Source: Porticoccaceae bacterium UBA1117
GTDB taxonomy: Bacteria > Pseudomonadota > Gammaproteobacteria > Pseudomonadales > Porticoccaceae
DNA: 25,814 bases
Assembly (NCBI GenBank): GCA_002313335.1
Contig: DCBC01000008.1
Span: forward strand, 15,995 to 41,808
Direction of reading: 5' to 3'
Positions 7,875 through 16,702 of the stretch are shown one piece after another. The notes beneath the pieces were generated by a model. It saw only the letters and a program-made list of their open reading frames with translations, made no database searches and had not been told where the DNA came from. A program made the position numbers and the translations under genes. Every line of letters starts with the position of its first letter. The stretch's first letter is position 1.

Positions 7875-8774
7875 ATGGATATTCGATCAATGAATTTGTT
7901 TCAGCACCTGGCGACTAGTTTGCACTTTGGCAAGACTGCGGCCGCCAATCATGTAAGCCCATCTACTTTGAGCCGAGCGATTCAGCGGATTGAAGATGAG
8001 CTAGGTAGCCAACTGCTAATTCGTGATAATCGTTCGGTGGTGCTAACCAAAGAGGGCCAGCAGTTTTTAGCGTATGCAGAGCAGCAAATCGATCAGTTTG
8101 ACTTACTGAAACAATCGCTGAATCAGACTCAGCGAACATTATTGGGGTCACTGAATATTTATTGTTCCGTTACTGCATCGTATGCCTATTTGCCGCCGCT
8201 ATTGGAAAAATTCAGGCAAGCGCATCCCAATGTTGATATTTATCTTGATACGGGTGATGCCGCTGATGGTATTGAGCAAATTAAGAGCCAGCGTGTTGAT
8301 CTTGCCATAGCGGCCAAACCTGATGATCTCTCTAGCAGCATCCATTTTCAGCATATTGCATCGGTTACTTTGGGCATTGCAATGCCAAAGATTAATTGTG
8401 CGGTTAAAAAGGCACTACAGGCTGATAGTATCGATTGGGCGAGTGTCCCCATCATATTACCCGAGCATGGTGTCGCCAGAAAACGCTTTGAACAATGGTT
8501 TCGTAAAAAGGGTGGTGGGCGCCCCAATGTTTATGCGCAGGTGTCTGGACAAGAGGCTCTTTTAAGTATGGTGGCATTGGGGTTCGGGATAGGGTTATCA
8601 CCGATTGTCGTTGCTGATAATAGTCCTGTTAAAGACCATATCGAGATATTACCCGATACGCTCATACCAGCTTTCGACTTGGGGCTGTGTTGCTTTAAAA
8701 AGAAATTAGATGATCCTATTGTTGCGGCGTTTTTGAGTATGGTCCCGCAGAACTCGGGCCTTAGCTTTAACTAA
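7875..8774 (+). CDS. ilvY: LysR-family activator of ilvC
   Basis: IlvY is a LysR-type regulator that activates ilvC when acetolactate or acetohydroxybutyrate bind. The 299-residue protein begins MDIRSMNLFQHLATSLHFGK, has the helix-turn-helix at about 18-45 (ANHVSPSTLSRAIQRIEDELG) and the periplasmic-binding-protein-like effector domain from about residue 90. IlvY-specific stretches such as FVRDNR-like LIRDNRSVVLT, the CSVTASYAYLPPLLEKFR block and TGDAADGIEQ match E. coli IlvY closely. I chose the ATG at 7875 because it aligns with E. coli IlvY. The frame is open back to an ATG at 7815, but those 20 extra residues are not family-like and cover operator-like DNA. No strong ribosome site is visible at either start. 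The gene is divergent from ilvC, the usual arrangement. Confidence 0.93.
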   Translation: MDIRSMNLFQHLATSLHFGKTAAANHVSPSTLSRAIQRIEDELGSQLLIRDNRSVVLTKEGQQFLAYAEQQIDQFDLLKQSLNQTQRTLLGSLNIYCSVTASYAYLPPLLEKFRQAHPNVDIYLDTGDAADGIEQIKSQRVDLAIAAKPDDLSSSIHFQHIASVTLGIAMPKINCAVKKALQADSIDWASVPIILPEHGVARKRFEQWFRKKGGGRPNVYAQVSGQEALLSMVALGFGIGLSPIVVADNSPVKDHIEILPDTLIPAFDLGLCCFKKKLDDPIVAAFLSMVPQNSGLSFN

Positions 8775-8799
8775 GTAGGATCTAGTTATCCGGTCAGGT

Positions 8800-9714
8800 T
8801 TATGATCTACTTTTTAGTGTTGCAGTCATAATAGATCCGGTGACCACCAACATGGCTCCAAGTATGGTCACACTCTGCAATGATTCAGCAACTATTCCAG
8901 GCATTGGAATTAACTGTACAAGCAATAGGGTGACTAGGGGTGTCATAGCAATAACGGCACTGACTCTAGAGGCCTCAATATGGGCAAGCGCCTCAGAAAA
9001 ACAGCCGTAAGCTATTAGTGTATTAAGCCCACAGAATGCCAGCAAAGACCATTGTACTTTTGTGAGTTCGGATAAAGCATCGAAACTTGAAAAAGGTAGG
9101 AAGGCGATTGCACCAATCCAATAAAATACCAACATAGTCTCTTCCGGATTAAATTCCTTAATAAGGAATTTTTGCATAATGGCATAACCTACCCAGGTGT
9201 TTGCGGCGGTGGCAAGCATAAGTAAGCCGATACCATAATCACTTAGCGATACAAAAATATCTGCAAACCGCGGACTAAAAAACATTAACAAACCACTCAC
9301 AAAGATACCGAAACCCAACCATTGAAGTATTGAGAAACGTTCTTTGAATACCAACACACCGGCAAGGAGCAGCATGACGGGCGCAACCTGCATCATTAAT
9401 TGGGCCGCCTCTGGGGTTGTTCGTTCAAGACCAAAAATGTACAAGGCGTAATTACAGACAAGTAATGACCCTGCAAGTAGCAGCTGTAGGTTTAATTTAA
9501 CAGATGTAAGCTTGTGCCGATTAACCAACTTTTTTCGAGCTACTAGATACGGTGTGATTAGCGCCGCGGCAATAGCGTACCGAAAAAATGTTGTGGTCAT
9601 TGGATCTAGCGTAGTCAGCACGCCCTTTAAAGCGATCGGTAACACGCCCCACATAAAGGCTGTGCAAGAGGCTAAAAACAAACCAAACTTCCAACGCCCA
9701 GAAAGTAGATTCAT
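8800..9714 (-). CDS. EamA/DMT-superfamily permease
   Basis: This 304-residue inner-membrane protein has about ten hydrophobic helices arranged as two EamA repeats (residues about 10-145 and 160-300), the layout of drug/metabolite transporters such as RarD, RhaT and amino-acid exporters. The first repeat contains FMWGVLPIALKGVL and the second ANTWVGYAIMQKF. The substrate cannot be read from sequence. Its ATG at 9714 lies only 18 bp after the ychF stop on the same strand, so it is probably the last gene of the rplY-pth-ychF transcript; no clear ribosome site is visible, which suggests translational coupling. It converges with ilvY, the two stops being about 25 bp apart. Confidence 0.85.
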   Translation of the reverse strand: MNLLSGRWKFGLFLASCTAFMWGVLPIALKGVLTTLDPMTTTFFRYAIAAALITPYLVARKKLVNRHKLTSVKLNLQLLLAGSLLVCNYALYIFGLERTTPEAAQLMMQVAPVMLLLAGVLVFKERFSILQWLGFGIFVSGLLMFFSPRFADIFVSLSDYGIGLLMLATAANTWVGYAIMQKFLIKEFNPEETMLVFYWIGAIAFLPFSSFDALSELTKVQWSLLAFCGLNTLIAYGCFSEALAHIEASRVSAVIAMTPLVTLLLVQLIPMPGIVAESLQSVTILGAMLVVTGSIMTATLKSRS

Positions 9715-9732
9715 AAAAAGCTGACTGAGGCG

Positions 9733-10824
9733 CTAGACATTGAAGCGAAAGTGAATGATGTCACCGTCTTTAACAATATAGTCTTTTCCCTCTAGGCGCC
9801 ATTTGCCAACGTCCTTGGCTCCTTGCTCGCCATTGCCAGCAATGTAATCGTCGTAACCCACGATTTCAGCGCGAATAAAACCTTTTTCAAAATCTGTATG
9901 AATCTTTCCAGCAGCCTGAGGGGCAGTAGCACCCACTGGAATGGTCCATGCGCGTACTTCTTTAACGCCAGCGGTAAAGTAGGTCTGTAGGCCTAATAGG
10001 GTGTAACCGGCGCGAATTACGCGGTTAAGGCCCGGTTCTTCCATGCCGAGTTCTTGTAAGAATTCGTCTCGCTCATCGTCCTCAAGCTCGCCTATCTCTG
10101 CTTCTAGCTTGTTGCAGATAGGGACTACGACTGCGCCTTCACTCTCAGCTATAGCACGTACTGTATCTAGATAATGATTATTATCAAAACCCTCTTCGTC
10201 GACATTAGCTATGTACATCGTAGGCTTCAATGTTAATGGGCTGAGCGGCTTGAGTAGTTTGAGGTCATCATCATTTAGCCCAAATGAGCGCAGAGGTTTT
10301 GCCTCATTGAGATGCGGAAGAATTTTTTCTAGTACTGCTTGTAGAGCGATGGAATCTTTATCTTTGCCCTTGGCTGATTTTGCGACACGCAGTAGCGCCT
10401 TTTCAACACTCTCAAGATCAGCAAGTGCCAGTTCAGTATTAATCACATCAATATCATCTGCTGGGCTTATCTTACCTTCAACGTGAATAACATTATCATC
10501 ATCAAAGCAGCGTACAACGTGAGCAATGGCGTCGGTTTCACGAATATTAGCTAAAAATTGATTACCTAACCCTTCGCCTTTGGAGGCGCCCGCGACCAAA
10601 CCGGCAATATCGACAAATTCCATGCTGGTAGGAATGATCTTGTCTGGTTTAACAATGACAGAAATTTTATCTTGGCGTGGATCTGGAATTGGCACCACAC
10701 CTGTGTTGGGCTCAATAGTACAGAACGGAAAGTTTTCAGCGCTAATACCGGCTTTGGTGAGCGCATTAAAAAGGGTTGATTTGCCAACGTTGGGTAGGCC
10801 GACAATGCCACAATTGAAACCCAT
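9733..10824 (-). CDS. ychF: Obg-family ATPase YchF (OLA1 orthologue)
   Basis: YchF is a universally conserved P-loop NTPase that binds ribosomes, prefers ATP over GTP and takes part in translation and oxidative-stress responses. The 363-residue length is typical. The N-terminus [20 protein letters not shown] carries the G1 P-loop; [21 protein letters not shown] is the G3 and switch region; NVDEEG occupies the G4 position, lacking the NKxD guanine-specificity motif as expected for an ATP-preferring member. The C-terminal TGS domain covers about residues 280-363, with the family ending [17 protein letters not shown]. The ATG at 10824 follows AAGGA by 7 nt. pth lies 50 bp upstream on the same strand, a widely conserved pair. 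Confidence 0.98.
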   Translation of the reverse strand: MGFNCGIVGLPNVGKSTLFNALTKAGISAENFPFCTIEPNTGVVPIPDPRQDKISVIVKPDKIIPTSMEFVDIAGLVAGASKGEGLGNQFLANIRETDAIAHVVRCFDDDNVIHVEGKISPADDIDVINTELALADLESVEKALLRVAKSAKGKDKDSIALQAVLEKILPHLNEAKPLRSFGLNDDDLKLLKPLSPLTLKPTMYIANVDEEGFDNNHYLDTVRAIAESEGAVVVPICNKLEAEIGELEDDERDEFLQELGMEEPGLNRVIRAGYTLLGLQTYFTAGVKEVRAWTIPVGATAPQAAGKIHTDFEKGFIRAEIVGYDDYIAGNGEQGAKDVGKWRLEGKDYIVKDGDIIHFRFNV

Positions 10825-10874
10825 AATGAAATCCTTAAGACTATTGATGACAGCTGGAGTTGCCAGCTATAAAG

Positions 10875-11459
10875 TTATTCTGCGCTATGAAGCGCGGTCA
10901 TGGCTCGTTCCCATTGACCTGTTACTGCTAGCGGAAGATGCCGCATGGCGTCATCAATACTGTTATTAATGAGGTCTTGTTCTTTAGTAGGCGCCTTTTT
11001 TAAAACGTAATCAGCCACTTGTTTAGCATTACCCGGATGACCTATCCCAATTCTGAGACGTGCAAAGTCTTTATTATTGCCTAAACACTGGACAGTATCT
11101 CTTAGACCGTTATGACCACCATGGCCACCACCCTTTTTAAAACGCGCAGTCCCGGGCGATAGATCAAGCTCGTCGTGGGCGATCAGAATACGGTTGGTAG
11201 GTACTTTGTAAAAATGTGCTATTGCCGCGACAGACTTGCCGCTCAGATTCATAAACGTACTAGGAATCAATAGCCTTACTGCTTGTCCCTCAATCTGAAC
11301 CAGCGCAGTCCCACCAAAAAACTTGCCTTCTTGCTTGATGGGTACATTACACGAGTTTGCTAGGGCCAATACGAAGTCAGCCCCAGCATTGTGACGCGTT
11401 CGCTCATAGTTAGAGCCGGGATTTCCCAGACCTACAATTAACTCTACGGGCGCGTCCAA
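10875..11459 (-). CDS. pth: Peptidyl-tRNA hydrolase
   Basis: Pth cleaves peptidyl-tRNAs that drop off ribosomes and recycles the tRNA. The 194-residue protein has the family motifs [20 protein letters not shown] with catalytic His23, the FMNLSG block, the AHDELDL block and [13 protein letters not shown]. The initiation codon is TTG (11457-11459), which places the start as in E. coli; an AGAAGG ribosome site lies 8 nt upstream and no nearer ATG exists. It follows rplY by 30 bp and precedes ychF by 50 bp on the same strand, so the three are probably cotranscribed. All expected catalytic residues are visible. Confidence 0.97.
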   Translation of the reverse strand: MDAPVELIVGLGNPGSNYERTRHNAGADFVLALANSCNVPIKQEGKFFGGTALVQIEGQAVRLLIPSTFMNLSGKSVAAIAHFYKVPTNRILIAHDELDLSPGTARFKKGGGHGGHNGLRDTVQCLGNNKDFARLRIGIGHPGNAKQVADYVLKKAPTKEQDLINNSIDDAMRHLPLAVTGQWERAMTALHSAE

Positions 11460-11489
11460 TGTCAGGGCCTTCTCGTCAGCAGGGGAAGA

Positions 11490-12146
11490 TTACTCTTCGC
11501 CTGCATCCTCAGAATCGTCTGCATTTGCCGGCGCTTCAGGAGCTGTATCTTCAATGACTACCTCTTTTGGTTTGTTAATAGTCACTACAGATAAGTCATG
11601 ATCAGATCCATGACTCAAGGCAACGCTCTCAACACCCTTAGGCAACTTGATATCTGAAATGTGAACATTTTGTCCAATTTCAACGTCTGTCATATCAACT
11701 TCGATATACTCAGGCAGATCTTTTGGCAAACAGAAAATCTCCAGATCGGTCATGGTGTGAGCAATGATTCCACCACCAACTTTAACGCCTGCACAGATAT
11801 CTTCGTTAGTAAAGTGCAATGGCACTTTGGTTTGCAGTTTGGTTGACTTGTTGACGCGCAAAAAATCAACGTGCAAAACAATTTGTTTGGCAGGGTGGCG
11901 TTGAACGTCCTTAAGAATGACATCTTCAGATGACCCATCGATATCTAACGACACAATGTGTGAGTAGAACGCTTCATTTTCTAGCGCTTTAACTACGTCT
12001 TTGTGCAGAAGAGTTAGCATAGCTGGATCTTTCTTTCCGCCATAGACAATTGCAGGTATTTCTCCGGCCAGACGACGCAGGCGGCGGCTCGCACCTTTCC
12101 CTGTATCTTCGCGACCTTTCGCATGTAGTGTAAAATCAGTAGACAT
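11490..12146 (-). CDS. rplY: 50S ribosomal protein L25/Ctc (two-domain form)
   Basis: L25 binds 5S rRNA in the central protuberance of the large subunit. The 218-residue protein is the long Ctc/TL5 form: an N-terminal 5S-binding domain (residues about 1-90, with GKGASRRLRRLAGEIPAIVYGG) and a C-terminal beta domain (about 95-190) ending in an acidic low-complexity tail rich in Glu, Ala and Asp. E. coli L25 has only the first domain. I chose the ATG at 12146 because GGAGA ends 6 nt upstream and MSTDFTLHAKGR matches family N-termini; an in-frame ATG at 12158 would add four residues without support. It follows prs by 90 bp on the same strand and starts the rplY-pth-ychF run. Confidence 0.96.
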   Translation of the reverse strand: MSTDFTLHAKGREDTGKGASRRLRRLAGEIPAIVYGGKKDPAMLTLLHKDVVKALENEAFYSHIVSLDIDGSSEDVILKDVQRHPAKQIVLHVDFLRVNKSTKLQTKVPLHFTNEDICAGVKVGGGIIAHTMTDLEIFCLPKDLPEYIEVDMTDVEIGQNVHISDIKLPKGVESVALSHGSDHDLSVVTINKPKEVVIEDTAPEAPANADDSEDAGEE

Positions 12147-12164
12147 AATAGTCTCCAAGTAGTG

Positions 12165-12219
12165 CCATTGCAGACCGCGACCAGACCTGTAATGGAGTTT
12201 ATAAGCCCCTTTATGAGGC
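12165..12219 (-). promoter_or_regulatory. Structured leader between prs and rplY
   Basis: Two inverted repeats lie in the 90-bp gap. GCCCC/GAGGC at 12205-12219 (5-bp stem including one G-U, 5-nt loop) follows the prs stop and could be a weak terminator or processing site. CCATT-N-CAG at 12165-12173 pairs with CTG-N-AATGG at 12187-12195 just upstream of the rplY ribosome site. Function is unproven; neither has a clear T-tract. Confidence 0.3.
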
Positions 12220-12236
12220 GATTAAATCAGACCCTG

Positions 12237-13178
12237 TTATAAAAACATGGCACTGATAGATTCTTTATTACTGATACGACGTATGGACTCTGCCAGAAGC
12301 GGGCCTATCGGGAGAACGCGAATCTTTTTGCATTGTTTAGCATCTTCGCTCAGCGGCACTGTGTTGGTAACAACCAGTTCGTCAAGCTCTGAATTTGTAA
12401 TGTTTTCAATGGCTGCGCCAGATAAAACCGCATGTGTTGCATAGGCAACAACTTTACTTGCACCCTTTTCCTTGAGCGCTTGCGCCGCCTTACATAGAGT
12501 TCCCGCAGTGTCGACCATGTCGTCAACAAGTACGCAGGTTCTGTCAGCTACCTCACCAATGAGATTCATAACTTCACTTTCGTTAGCCGACGGACGACGT
12601 TTATCAATAATAGCTAAATCGCAGCCTAACTGCTTTGCCACGGCTCGAGCTCTAACAACACCGCCGATGTCGGGCGATACAACCTGCAAATTTTGATAGT
12701 TCTGCCGTTCAATATGGTCGAGCAAAACTGGAGCACCATAAATATTGTCAACAGTGCAGTTAAAAAAGCCTTGAATTTGCTCTGCATGCAGATCTACTGT
12801 GAGGACGTGATCCACACCAGCATTAGAGAGCATGTCAGCAACCACTTTGGCGCTGATAGGAACGCGTACTGACCGTACCCGCCGATCTTGGCGCGCATAA
12901 CCGAAGTACGGTACCACTGCAGTTATACGACCAGCTGATGCACGTCTAAGCGCATCAATCATTAGCACCAACTCCATCAAGTTCCGATTGGTCGGAGCAC
13001 AGATTGGTTGCACAATAAACACATCATGACCACGAACATTGTCACGAATCTCAATGTTGATTTCTCCATCTGAGAAAAGCCCAACGAGCGCGTTACTTGG
13101 ATTTACTCCCAGCGAACGGGCAATTTCATTTCCTAAGGCCGGGTTTGCATTTCCGGTAAACACCATTAATCTAGCCAC
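12237..13178 (-). CDS. prs: Ribose-phosphate pyrophosphokinase (PRPP synthetase)
   Basis: Prs makes 5-phosphoribosyl 1-pyrophosphate from ribose 5-phosphate and ATP, feeding nucleotide, histidine, tryptophan and NAD synthesis. The 313-residue protein has [12 protein letters not shown] at its start, the catalytic flexible-loop region [12 protein letters not shown], the [12 protein letters not shown] block, the PRPP-binding loop [10 protein letters not shown] and the C-terminus [18 protein letters not shown] chose GTG at 13178 because AGGA lies 8 nt upstream and [13 protein letters not shown] matches the [13 protein letters not shown] pattern of Pseudomonas. The frame stays open upstream to 13325, but that part is translated tRNA-Gln and ispE sequence. 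An ATG at 13166 is the alternative. tRNA-Gln lies 33 bp upstream on the same strand, so prs is probably released from a tRNA-mRNA cotranscript. Confidence 0.96.
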   Translation of the reverse strand: MARLMVFTGNANPALGNEIARSLGVNPSNALVGLFSDGEINIEIRDNVRGHDVFIVQPICAPTNRNLMELVLMIDALRRASAGRITAVVPYFGYARQDRRVRSVRVPISAKVVADMLSNAGVDHVLTVDLHAEQIQGFFNCTVDNIYGAPVLLDHIERQNYQNLQVVSPDIGGVVRARAVAKQLGCDLAIIDKRRPSANESEVMNLIGEVADRTCVLVDDMVDTAGTLCKAAQALKEKGASKVVAYATHAVLSGAAIENITNSELDELVVTNTVPLSEDAKQCKKIRVLPIGPLLAESIRRISNKESISAMFL

Positions 13179-13211
13179 GTCAGTATTCCTATTGCTCGTG
13201 ATAGTTGAAAA

Positions 13212-13286
13212 TGGCTGGGGCGGGAGGGATCGAACCTCCGATGACGGGATCAAAACCCGTTGCCTTAACCGCTTGGCCACGCCCCA
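13212..13286 (-). tRNA. tRNA-Gln (UUG)
   Basis: Read on the minus strand this is a complete 75-nt cloverleaf with encoded CCA. It begins TGGGGCG, pairing with CGCCCCA (U1-A72, as in E. coli tRNA-Gln), has the D arm GGCCAAGCGGTTAAGGC, anticodon stem ACGGG/CCCGT around loop TTTTGAT (anticodon TTG) and a T arm with GGTTCGATCC. It sits between ispE and prs, the conserved position in Pseudomonas-type genomes. The last 22 bp of the ispE reading frame overlap its 5' end. Confidence 0.98.
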
Positions 13287-14152
13287 GTAAAAAACGTTCT
13301 CATTTGTTGATGTAGTGGAGAGCAATTTTCGCCCTTGGCCACAAATGCTTGCCAGTTCTTTGGTACCTTACTCAACGCACTCTCTGCTTCTCGTTGGTTT
13401 TCAAAGCTGCAAAATACACTCGCGCCAGTTCCTGTCATCAACGGGGTAGCAAAATTTTCCATCCAATCCAACACTTGTTTAACTGCTGGATAGAGGTTTA
13501 AAACTACACTTTGGCAGTCGTTTCTATACTGCTCCCCTGAGAGGGCGCGTATTTTGATCGGTGAAGAGTTCCTTGTCAATTGAGGATGTGAAAAAACTTC
13601 TTCAGTCGACACGTGGCAATCAGGAGTTACGACTAAAAACCACTTTATTGGCAGTTCTATGGGCGTCAAAATTTCACCAATTCCTTCAGCGAAGGCACTT
13701 TGGCCATAGATAAAAACAGGCACATCAGCACCTATTTTTTCCCCTAGCCTAGCCAAGGATTTTTCCGTTAAGCCGCATTCCCAAAGGGTATTAAGAGCAA
13801 CTAGGGCGGTTGCGGCATTACTGCTTCCACCTCCTAGCCCAGCGCCTAGAGGTAGGTTTTTATCTAATTCGATCGTACAGCCTCTGGTGCAGTCCGTTGA
13901 TATCTGCAGTAATTTGGCTGCCCGAATAATTAAATTATTTTTTTCATCAACGCCATCAATATTACCCTTTAAATGTATTTTTCCCGACTCATTAGGATAG
14001 AAAGTGAGATTGTCGCCAAAATCTAGAAGTTGAAAGATGGTTTGTAAGTCATGATAACCATTTTCCCTCTGACCGGTAATGTGGAGAAAAAGGTTGATTT
14101 TTGCCGGTGAAGGCAATCTGAGACTTAGCATGGGTTTCATAGATGAACTCAT
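13265..14152 (-). CDS. ispE: 4-diphosphocytidyl-2-C-methyl-D-erythritol kinase
   Basis: IspE phosphorylates CDP-methylerythritol at the 2-hydroxyl in the MEP pathway of isoprenoid synthesis. It is a GHMP kinase: [35 protein letters not shown] at the start contains the substrate Lys and Asn positions (shown here only as family landmarks), [15 protein letters not shown] is the ATP loop at about 100, and [13 protein letters not shown] is the third GHMP motif. I placed the start at the ATG at 14152, just after the lolB stop. An ATG at 14176 inside the lolB end and ATGs at 14140 and 14131 are also in frame; none has a clear ribosome site, consistent with coupling to lolB. The last six codons and the TAA stop (13265-13267) lie inside the mature tRNA-Gln gene. 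Confidence 0.95.
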   Translation of the reverse strand: MSSSMKPMLSLRLPSPAKINLFLHITGQRENGYHDLQTIFQLLDFGDNLTFYPNESGKIHLKGNIDGVDEKNNLIIRAAKLLQISTDCTRGCTIELDKNLPLGAGLGGGSSNAATALVALNTLWECGLTEKSLARLGEKIGADVPVFIYGQSAFAEGIGEILTPIELPIKWFLVVTPDCHVSTEEVFSHPQLTRNSSPIKIRALSGEQYRNDCQSVVLNLYPAVKQVLDWMENFATPLMTGTGASVFCSFENQREAESALSKVPKNWQAFVAKGENCSPLHQQMRTFFTGAWPSG

Positions 14153-14154
14153 TT

Positions 14155-14760
14155 TTAAGTGTCTGGAAACATCCATTGGGATATTAGCAGTTTAAAGCTT
14201 TGTTCACCGCGCTGACCGATTATTTTTTGCGGCAGATATCCGCGATCGGTCGAGCGATAATTGGAGAACGATAATTGCCAGCCATGCTGTTCAAAGCTCG
14301 CCAAGCTTCCGTCTGGATTAGTCACTATATTTTTTGATGGTCGAATATCTTTAGCGGGTAGAGCCCTAATCCAAAAACTTAGAGACTCCATCGATAAAGG
14401 CAAGCCAATGAGTTGTATAGCAAGTTTTTTTGGATGATGGGTTGTTGTAGTCCCGCCACGTTGGATATTAGCTATTTGATGATTGCCAGTTACAACGGCT
14501 CTTCCGAAGGAAAGAGGGCCGCTAAGCGTGATTTTGTAATTATTATTATCTTGTAGCCAGTCGATGGAGGCGCTACCGCCCTGATCTGTCGACTTAAACC
14601 CTAGCTTACCTTTTATTTGCCAGCGATTAAGTTTACTAATTTCGGTGCGGTCAAAATTTACGAAACCCCCATGCGCAACCTTTGATGTTAAAGAACTGCA
14701 GCCACTGATAAAAGCTACTATCATCGCCAAGGTTAAGTACGTCATGGCTGACACTTTCAT
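14155..14760 (-). CDS. lolB: Outer-membrane lipoprotein receptor LolB
   Basis: LolB accepts lipoproteins from periplasmic LolA and inserts them into the inner leaflet of the outer membrane. The 201-residue precursor has a signal sequence with lipobox FISGC, giving lipidated Cys21. Ser at +2 directs it to the outer membrane. The mature part shows the LolB features WQIKGKLGFKS, the GPLSFGRAVVTGN region and FWIRALPA followed by a GWQLSFSNY strand near the end. The start codon overlaps the stop of the upstream TPR lipoprotein gene in an ATGA (14757-14760), so the two are translationally coupled. ispE follows directly. The lolB-ispE pair next to hemA is conserved in many gammaproteobacteria. Confidence 0.93.
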   Translation of the reverse strand: MKVSAMTYLTLAMIVAFISGCSSLTSKVAHGGFVNFDRTEISKLNRWQIKGKLGFKSTDQGGSASIDWLQDNNNYKITLSGPLSFGRAVVTGNHQIANIQRGGTTTTHHPKKLAIQLIGLPLSMESLSFWIRALPAKDIRPSKNIVTNPDGSLASFEQHGWQLSFSNYRSTDRGYLPQKIIGQRGEQSFKLLISQWMFPDT

Positions 14761-16502
14761 GGCATTGTTGACTCCGAAGCACCTAACCGCAGCATAGTTT
14801 TCAAAATCACGCGGTGGTTAGGCTGTTGCTCTAGTATTTCGGACCAGATATTCAGTGCCTGTTCGTTGTTACCCATCGCCCAATAAACCTCACCGAGATG
14901 CGCAGCTATTTCTGGGTCAGGTACCATGGAATAGGCTTGATTAAGATAGTTCAAGGCCTCTTGGCTGCGGCCTAGTTTAAACAATACCCAACCCAGGCTA
15001 TCGATAATAGAGGGGCTATCAGGGCTTATAGTGTATGCACGGACGATGAGATTGTAAGCCTCTTGCTGCCGGTCAGTATGCAGTGTCATGGTGTAGCCCA
15101 AGGCATTGAGAATGGTGGCATTATTTTCATCCTGGGCTAAGATTGCCCTAAGATCACTTTCAGCAAGCGCAAAATTATCCTGTTTCTCCGCCACCATAGA
15201 TCTTGCATAAAGTAACTCTGGATTATTTGGAAAATTTTCTAGCCCATCTGAAAGTATCTGTAGCGCCTGCGCCGGCTGTTGAATACTGACAAGAAGGTTA
15301 GACTCCACCTGAAAAAGGCTGATAGCCTGTTTTGGCTGACTAAAACGTAGCCGCTGTAGGTATTGCCGAGCGTCATCTATGTTTCGATGTGCCGCTAAAA
15401 GCTTGCCTACTCTTGATGCTGCAACGATGTAATTACGCCCAAATCGGACTTGAGTGTAGTGATTTATCGCGTCGACAATTCTTTTTTGCCGTTCGGCAAT
15501 AGTGCCCAAATGATATTGCGCATTTGCACTAAGACTTGGAGTCTGTGATGACTCTTGAAAGAGTGGAATGGCTAAATCAAGTTTATTTTGACTGAGATGC
15601 AGTAGACCAAGTAAGAAGTTAACCTCTTGATCATCAGGATCTTTCACTTGCAATAGATTAAGTTGAATAATTGCTTTTTCGACGGATTCTGCTGCCAAAA
15701 AACGAGCATATTGCAGGCGTAACTTGTGGGCTGAAGGATCATCCTGCAAAGCATCTTCCAAGATTTCTATCGCCTTATTTTTTTTCTCTTGTTGATGTAA
15801 CAACTGGGCTAGCAACAGAAGTCCACGGCGGTCTTTACTTTTATCCACTAAAAACTTGCGTACCATGGCCTCAGCTTTAATCGGCTGGCTATGTTTTTGA
15901 TAAAAAATTGCTTGAATAAATTGAACAGTTGGCTTCTTCTCATTACTCAGCGACAACGTTGTTAAACGGTCCATAATTAAGGGGAGTAATTCTGGAGACT
16001 CAAGGGGCGCGGTAGAGGCAAAAATAAAAGCGTCCAGATCATCCCGGTTTTGATACAGCCAACTACCTTGAGTGACTGCCTCTAAAATATTACCACTGGC
16101 CATAAAGGTGTCCAGAGCAGCGCGGTGCGCTTTAGGATCTTGAGGGGCAATTTCTAACCACAGTAAGGTCATTTCCAAGCGAACAGTTTGGTCCTGTAAA
16201 TGCTCAGCAATGCGCAGCGCTAATTGAATGACTTCTTGGTCTGCCGTCACTCGCGCTTGATGGCTATATTTAGCTAAAGCTGTATCAAATTGGTTACGAC
16301 TCAGCGCAACATCACCGACAAGAAGATCATAAAGGCTCCCACTCGATATTCTTGTTAGCGCAAGGGCCTCTTTTTTGACGGCTGGGCTGGATTCGATTTT
16401 CTCTTTGGTCAAAGAGTCATAATCGCCCAAAGGAATTTGACTGGCGCAGCTAGCCAAAAAGCTACTGAACACTATTACAATTAGTTTTGAGTTTAATTTC
16501 AT
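14757..16502 (-). CDS. TPR-repeat lipoprotein (PA4667-like)
   Basis: This 581-residue protein is predicted to be an outer-membrane lipoprotein built of tetratricopeptide repeats; homologues occupy the same place next to lolB and hemA in Pseudomonas. The signal peptide ends in lipobox FLASC (Cys19), with Ala at +2 favouring outer-membrane sorting. From about residue 50 to 570 it shows many TPR hairpins, clearest towards the end (for example ILNALGYTMTLHTDRQQEAY, SIIDSLGWVLFKLGRSQEAL and IAAHLGEVYWAMGNNEQAL). A scaffold role in envelope assembly is an inference. I chose the ATG at 16502, which creates the signal peptide. The frame is open to 16652, but the extra 50 residues lack family character. 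It is divergent from hemA across about 200 bp that must contain both promoters, and it overlaps lolB by 4 bp. Confidence 0.88.
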   Translation of the reverse strand: MKLNSKLIVIVFSSFLASCASQIPLGDYDSLTKEKIESSPAVKKEALALTRISSGSLYDLLVGDVALSRNQFDTALAKYSHQARVTADQEVIQLALRIAEHLQDQTVRLEMTLLWLEIAPQDPKAHRAALDTFMASGNILEAVTQGSWLYQNRDDLDAFIFASTAPLESPELLPLIMDRLTTLSLSNEKKPTVQFIQAIFYQKHSQPIKAEAMVRKFLVDKSKDRRGLLLLAQLLHQQEKKNKAIEILEDALQDDPSAHKLRLQYARFLAAESVEKAIIQLNLLQVKDPDDQEVNFLLGLLHLSQNKLDLAIPLFQESSQTPSLSANAQYHLGTIAERQKRIVDAINHYTQVRFGRNYIVAASRVGKLLAAHRNIDDARQYLQRLRFSQPKQAISLFQVESNLLVSIQQPAQALQILSDGLENFPNNPELLYARSMVAEKQDNFALAESDLRAILAQDENNATILNALGYTMTLHTDRQQEAYNLIVRAYTISPDSPSIIDSLGWVLFKLGRSQEALNYLNQAYSMVPDPEIAAHLGEVYWAMGNNEQALNIWSEILEQQPNHRVILKTMLRLGASESTMP

Positions 16503-16702
16503 ACGTTTATTTTCAAGGATAACTGTCCGTAAGACAATTGCTATCTCACAAGTCGGTAGTTTTAAGTCCATTCTTATCAAATGTTTTGTGTTTAAACTCC
16601 ATTCTAGAGGGATACTTGTGTAAAATTGTGAGCTATAAGAGAAATTCGACAAAAATAGGTGGGTAGGTAGGCTTTGAAAAATAGGGTTATCCTCTAAAAG
16701 CG

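Noticed and set aside
13179..13325. In-frame extension of prs upstream to an ATG at 13325
   Set aside because: It translates tRNA-Gln and the ispE end; the GTG at 13178 with AGGA matches family N-termini.
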